From: Pagrus major
Taxonomy: Eukaryota; Chordata; Actinopteri; Spariformes; Sparidae
Assembly: GCF_040436345.1 (NCBI RefSeq)
Contig: NC_133234.1
Span: 7,812,446-7,876,445 of the forward strand
Length of the DNA: 64,000 nt
Direction of reading: 5' to 3'
Made by a program: the position numbers and the translations under genes. Numbering within the stretch: position 1 is the stretch's first letter; the number at the start of each line of letters is the position of its first letter. Positions 61,806 to 64,000 of this stretch are shown one piece after another. The notes under the pieces were generated by a model, which saw nothing but the letters and a program-made list of their open reading frames with translations, searched no databases and had not been told where the DNA came from.

Positions 61806-62871
61806 AGGAACTTGGGGCAGGATTTGTGAAGTTTTTTAATGTTAATGGGTGATGAAGCGTTCAAAACCAAAAAGAATGAGCCCACCCACGTATCTCTTCA
61901 TTGCCTTGAACAGGCTGTGTGCTGCATAATGTACTGCAATTCGTGGTCCGAATTTCCCGCGCAGTCTTGCGGACGTGACGTCCGATGACGCTGAATGCGC
62001 GTCCTTGGATACGGGAAGAAGACAAGCGCGGTGGACCCAAACTAGTGTTTGGGTAGTAATGGATTCTGCTACGGCCAGCAAACGACCCACCACCACACAA
62101 AGTCCACTTAAAAGTCATACTAAGAAGAAAACGAAGGTTTTATCAGCGGTATGTCATGAGTCCAAACGAAATTACGAGCAAAGCGGGCTGGCACCTGAAC
62201 TCATGGAGGCAGCTTCAACTTGAATTGGGACTGAGAACAGATGCTGACATGGCTCATTTCCTAGTAACCAGGTAAGAAAACATTACAGGTCATGTTTAGA
62301 GCTTGATTTGAAAATCATATGAGATCACGAGGACTCGGAGTGACCTAACGTGCAAAGTAGTGTTAGCTGCTAACATGTAACTTAGTCCACCGCTGTGTAA
62401 CACTGAATAGTTACAGACTGTGCATTTTCCATGGTCCTTTAGTCTGAAACCGAATAGTTAGAAATATGTCCCTTTATATATGGGACCGAAAGCCCAACCT
62501 GTTATCCGGGAGGTGACGTTAGCAGCTGGATGTAGCCACAGGCTAACGGTTTGTTTGTGTCTGTGTAGCAACATTAGCCGCTTACACACAGCAATCCCGT
62601 ATCAGAGACGATATTTCTGTCCCTCACTATGCCGTCGCCTGTGCCTGTCAGACAGCATCAACCGTAACGGTAAATTGCCGCGCTTGTGTGTCGCTACACA
62701 CAGGGAGCCGGCTGCTTCATGTGTGTAGGGGATAAGGCATCAGCTGCACTGCTGTGAAGAGTTCATGCGCGCTCCCGCACCAGCTTGGCTGATGGCTGCA
62801 GTTACCCTAACGGCCACAACGGTCGTTGTGTCACTATTGAGTCTTATTTCTTCATCCTGCCCCAAGTTCCT
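61806..62871 (+). mobile_element. 1.07-kb TTAA-flanked element related to the 5.5-kb transposon
   Basis: Perfect 18-bp inverted ends, AGGAACTTGGGGCAGGAT, at 61806-61823 and 62854-62871. TTAA lies outside at 61802-61805 and 62872-62875. The interior holds a GC-rich stretch and one decayed transposase first exon, but no other coding exon that I can see. Its ends differ from those of the 5.5-kb element although the target site and gene type are the same, so it is a different subfamily. Non-autonomous. Confidence 0.85.
62059..62271 (+). pseudogene. first exon of a Kolobok-like transposase, frameshifted
   Basis: Starts ATG 62059 with MDSATASKRPTTTQSPLKSH, followed by a Lys-rich stretch. After about residue 41 the homologous reading moves to the +1 frame: WHLNSWRQLQLELGLRTDAD then MAHFLVTR. 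This ends at a donor CCAG/GTAAG (62271/62272) in phase 2. The block aligns by eye with AFERWRQLRDLKRLKSDAEV in the first exon of the 5.5-kb element, which also ends in phase 2. The plain open frame stops at TGA 62221-62223 (54 aa). Later exons are missing. Confidence 0.7.
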
Positions 62872-62875
62872 TTAA

Positions 62876-64000
62876 GTTTTGGAACAGCACACATTCAGAG
62901 ATAAAGAAGATGTTCTGAGTAATGTGTTGAAAAAAGCTTTTCGCTCACTAGTAGCATGGTTCAATGGGCAGCATAATTTGTCGGCAGCTCTGTCAGCCCA
63001 TCACTTTGGTTTAGAATGTAAGAGCTCAACAATTATTTGATGTAGTGTGATAAAAGTTGGTACAGAAATTCATGGTACCTTTCTTATTGGGAAAATTCCC
63101 ATATCAATAAAAATCCATACCGTGTTTTCACTGCTGCCTTGCAACCAGGCGGCTGACAGATAAGGGGACCTGACAATTGTGTCAGGCTATGAAATGTATT
63201 CAATAAAGAACAGCAAAAGCACCAACCCCCTTAAGTCATAGTTAGTGATTAATCATGTCATCTTTATAAAGATATTTCATTTGACTTTTTAGTTCTCTGT
63301 TAGGGGCCGGTCCTGTGCCACAAAGCTGTTATAAATTAGTCATCAAATAAATTTCTATACTTTTAGCTTTTTAATATCTTCAAATATGTGTCTGAATGAA
63401 ATTATAAATGTATCCATAATTTTTCTCCTGCTAATGTGTCCAGATAAAAGTGTTAAAAGCGTTAAAAGCAACCAGAATACAGAAAATGGCATATCCTCTG
63501 TTAAATAGTTTCTAGGGGATACCCCCAGAACCTTGTTAGACTGTCCCACCCACATTTTAAATGCTTTCTACGCCCATGGACTCCACAACCATTGGATGGC
63601 TTGTATAGAGATTTTATACTGACATTCATTTCCCCATCAGGATGAATTTCAACAATGCTGGTGATCCGCTTGTTGTTCAGTTTCATAATCCGATCAATAT
63701 TCAAATTGTCTAGTACTTTAATTAGACCAGTATGACCAGTAATCAACAAAACATTGGATGGGTGTCACTCGATGGATATTAAAGGAGCCACACGTTTTCA
63801 ATTAATGCTTTTGCAAAAGGTTTCAGTCATCTCCATAGCAACCAGACACTATTCTCAAGCCAGCTTGTTTAGTTACATATTATGGTTTCCGCGACATAAC
63901 AAAATACCCCAGGTGTGCGACATGAAATGTAAATGTTGAGGGACACTTCTTTTCGGTCTAAAGTACATCTTTTCTGTATGGCTTATGGCAATGCCATTAG
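62876..64000. other. no gene seen
   Basis: 63570-63740 (CCCATCAGGATGAATTTCAA etc.) looks like a decayed interspersed repeat on the inverse strand. Nothing else stands out. Confidence 0.45.

Overview
This window looks like nuclear DNA of a teleost fish, probably a spiny-rayed species. The grounds are a two-exon rasd1 gene with fish-like protein sequence, many dinucleotide microsatellites, and repeats that I recognise as teleost families (L2-type LINE tails, TTAA-flanked elements, hAT-type MITEs). Only one intact host gene is visible in 64 kb. No operons, CRISPR arrays or convincing RNA genes are present.

Layout. Positions 1-21.8 kb are gene-free: microsatellites, MITE fragments, a LINE 3' tail at 15.8-16.0 kb, a perfect 17-bp hairpin at 17.1 kb and a 457-bp inverted-repeat element at 17.9 kb. 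At 21.8-27.9 kb a LINE 3' end is interrupted by a 5.5-kb DNA transposon (22216-27750) with perfect 20-bp terminal inverted repeats and a TTAA target duplication. The transposon carries two convergent spliced genes. One, on +, encodes an RG-rich protein ending in a domain like the cytoplasmic 'ballast' tail of P2X7 receptors. The other, on -, encodes a Kolobok-like transposase in about seven exons. Both have lost their conserved cores, so the copy is defective. A second, 1.07-kb TTAA element at 61.8-62.9 kb carries a decayed version of the same transposase first exon.

From 28 to 44.7 kb the sequence is intergenic, with MITEs (37.3-38.1, 41.3-41.6 and 44.1-44.4 kb) and a 0.54-kb-offset direct repeat at 43.1-44.0 kb. 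rasd1 (Dexras1 small GTPase) lies on the minus strand at 45284-46356, with a TATA-like box, a GC box and a CRE just upstream. From 46.6 kb to the end I see no host exon, only an inverted-repeat element (50.9-51.3 kb), an L2-type LINE 3' end (51.46-51.88 kb), a degenerate tandem repeat (53.75-53.9 kb), a complete hAT-type element (59517-60381, 8-bp duplication) and the second TTAA element.

The most interesting object is the 5.5-kb element: a P2X7-tail-like gene travelling with a DDE-type transposase. Protein family names here rest on recognition of motifs, not on a database search.
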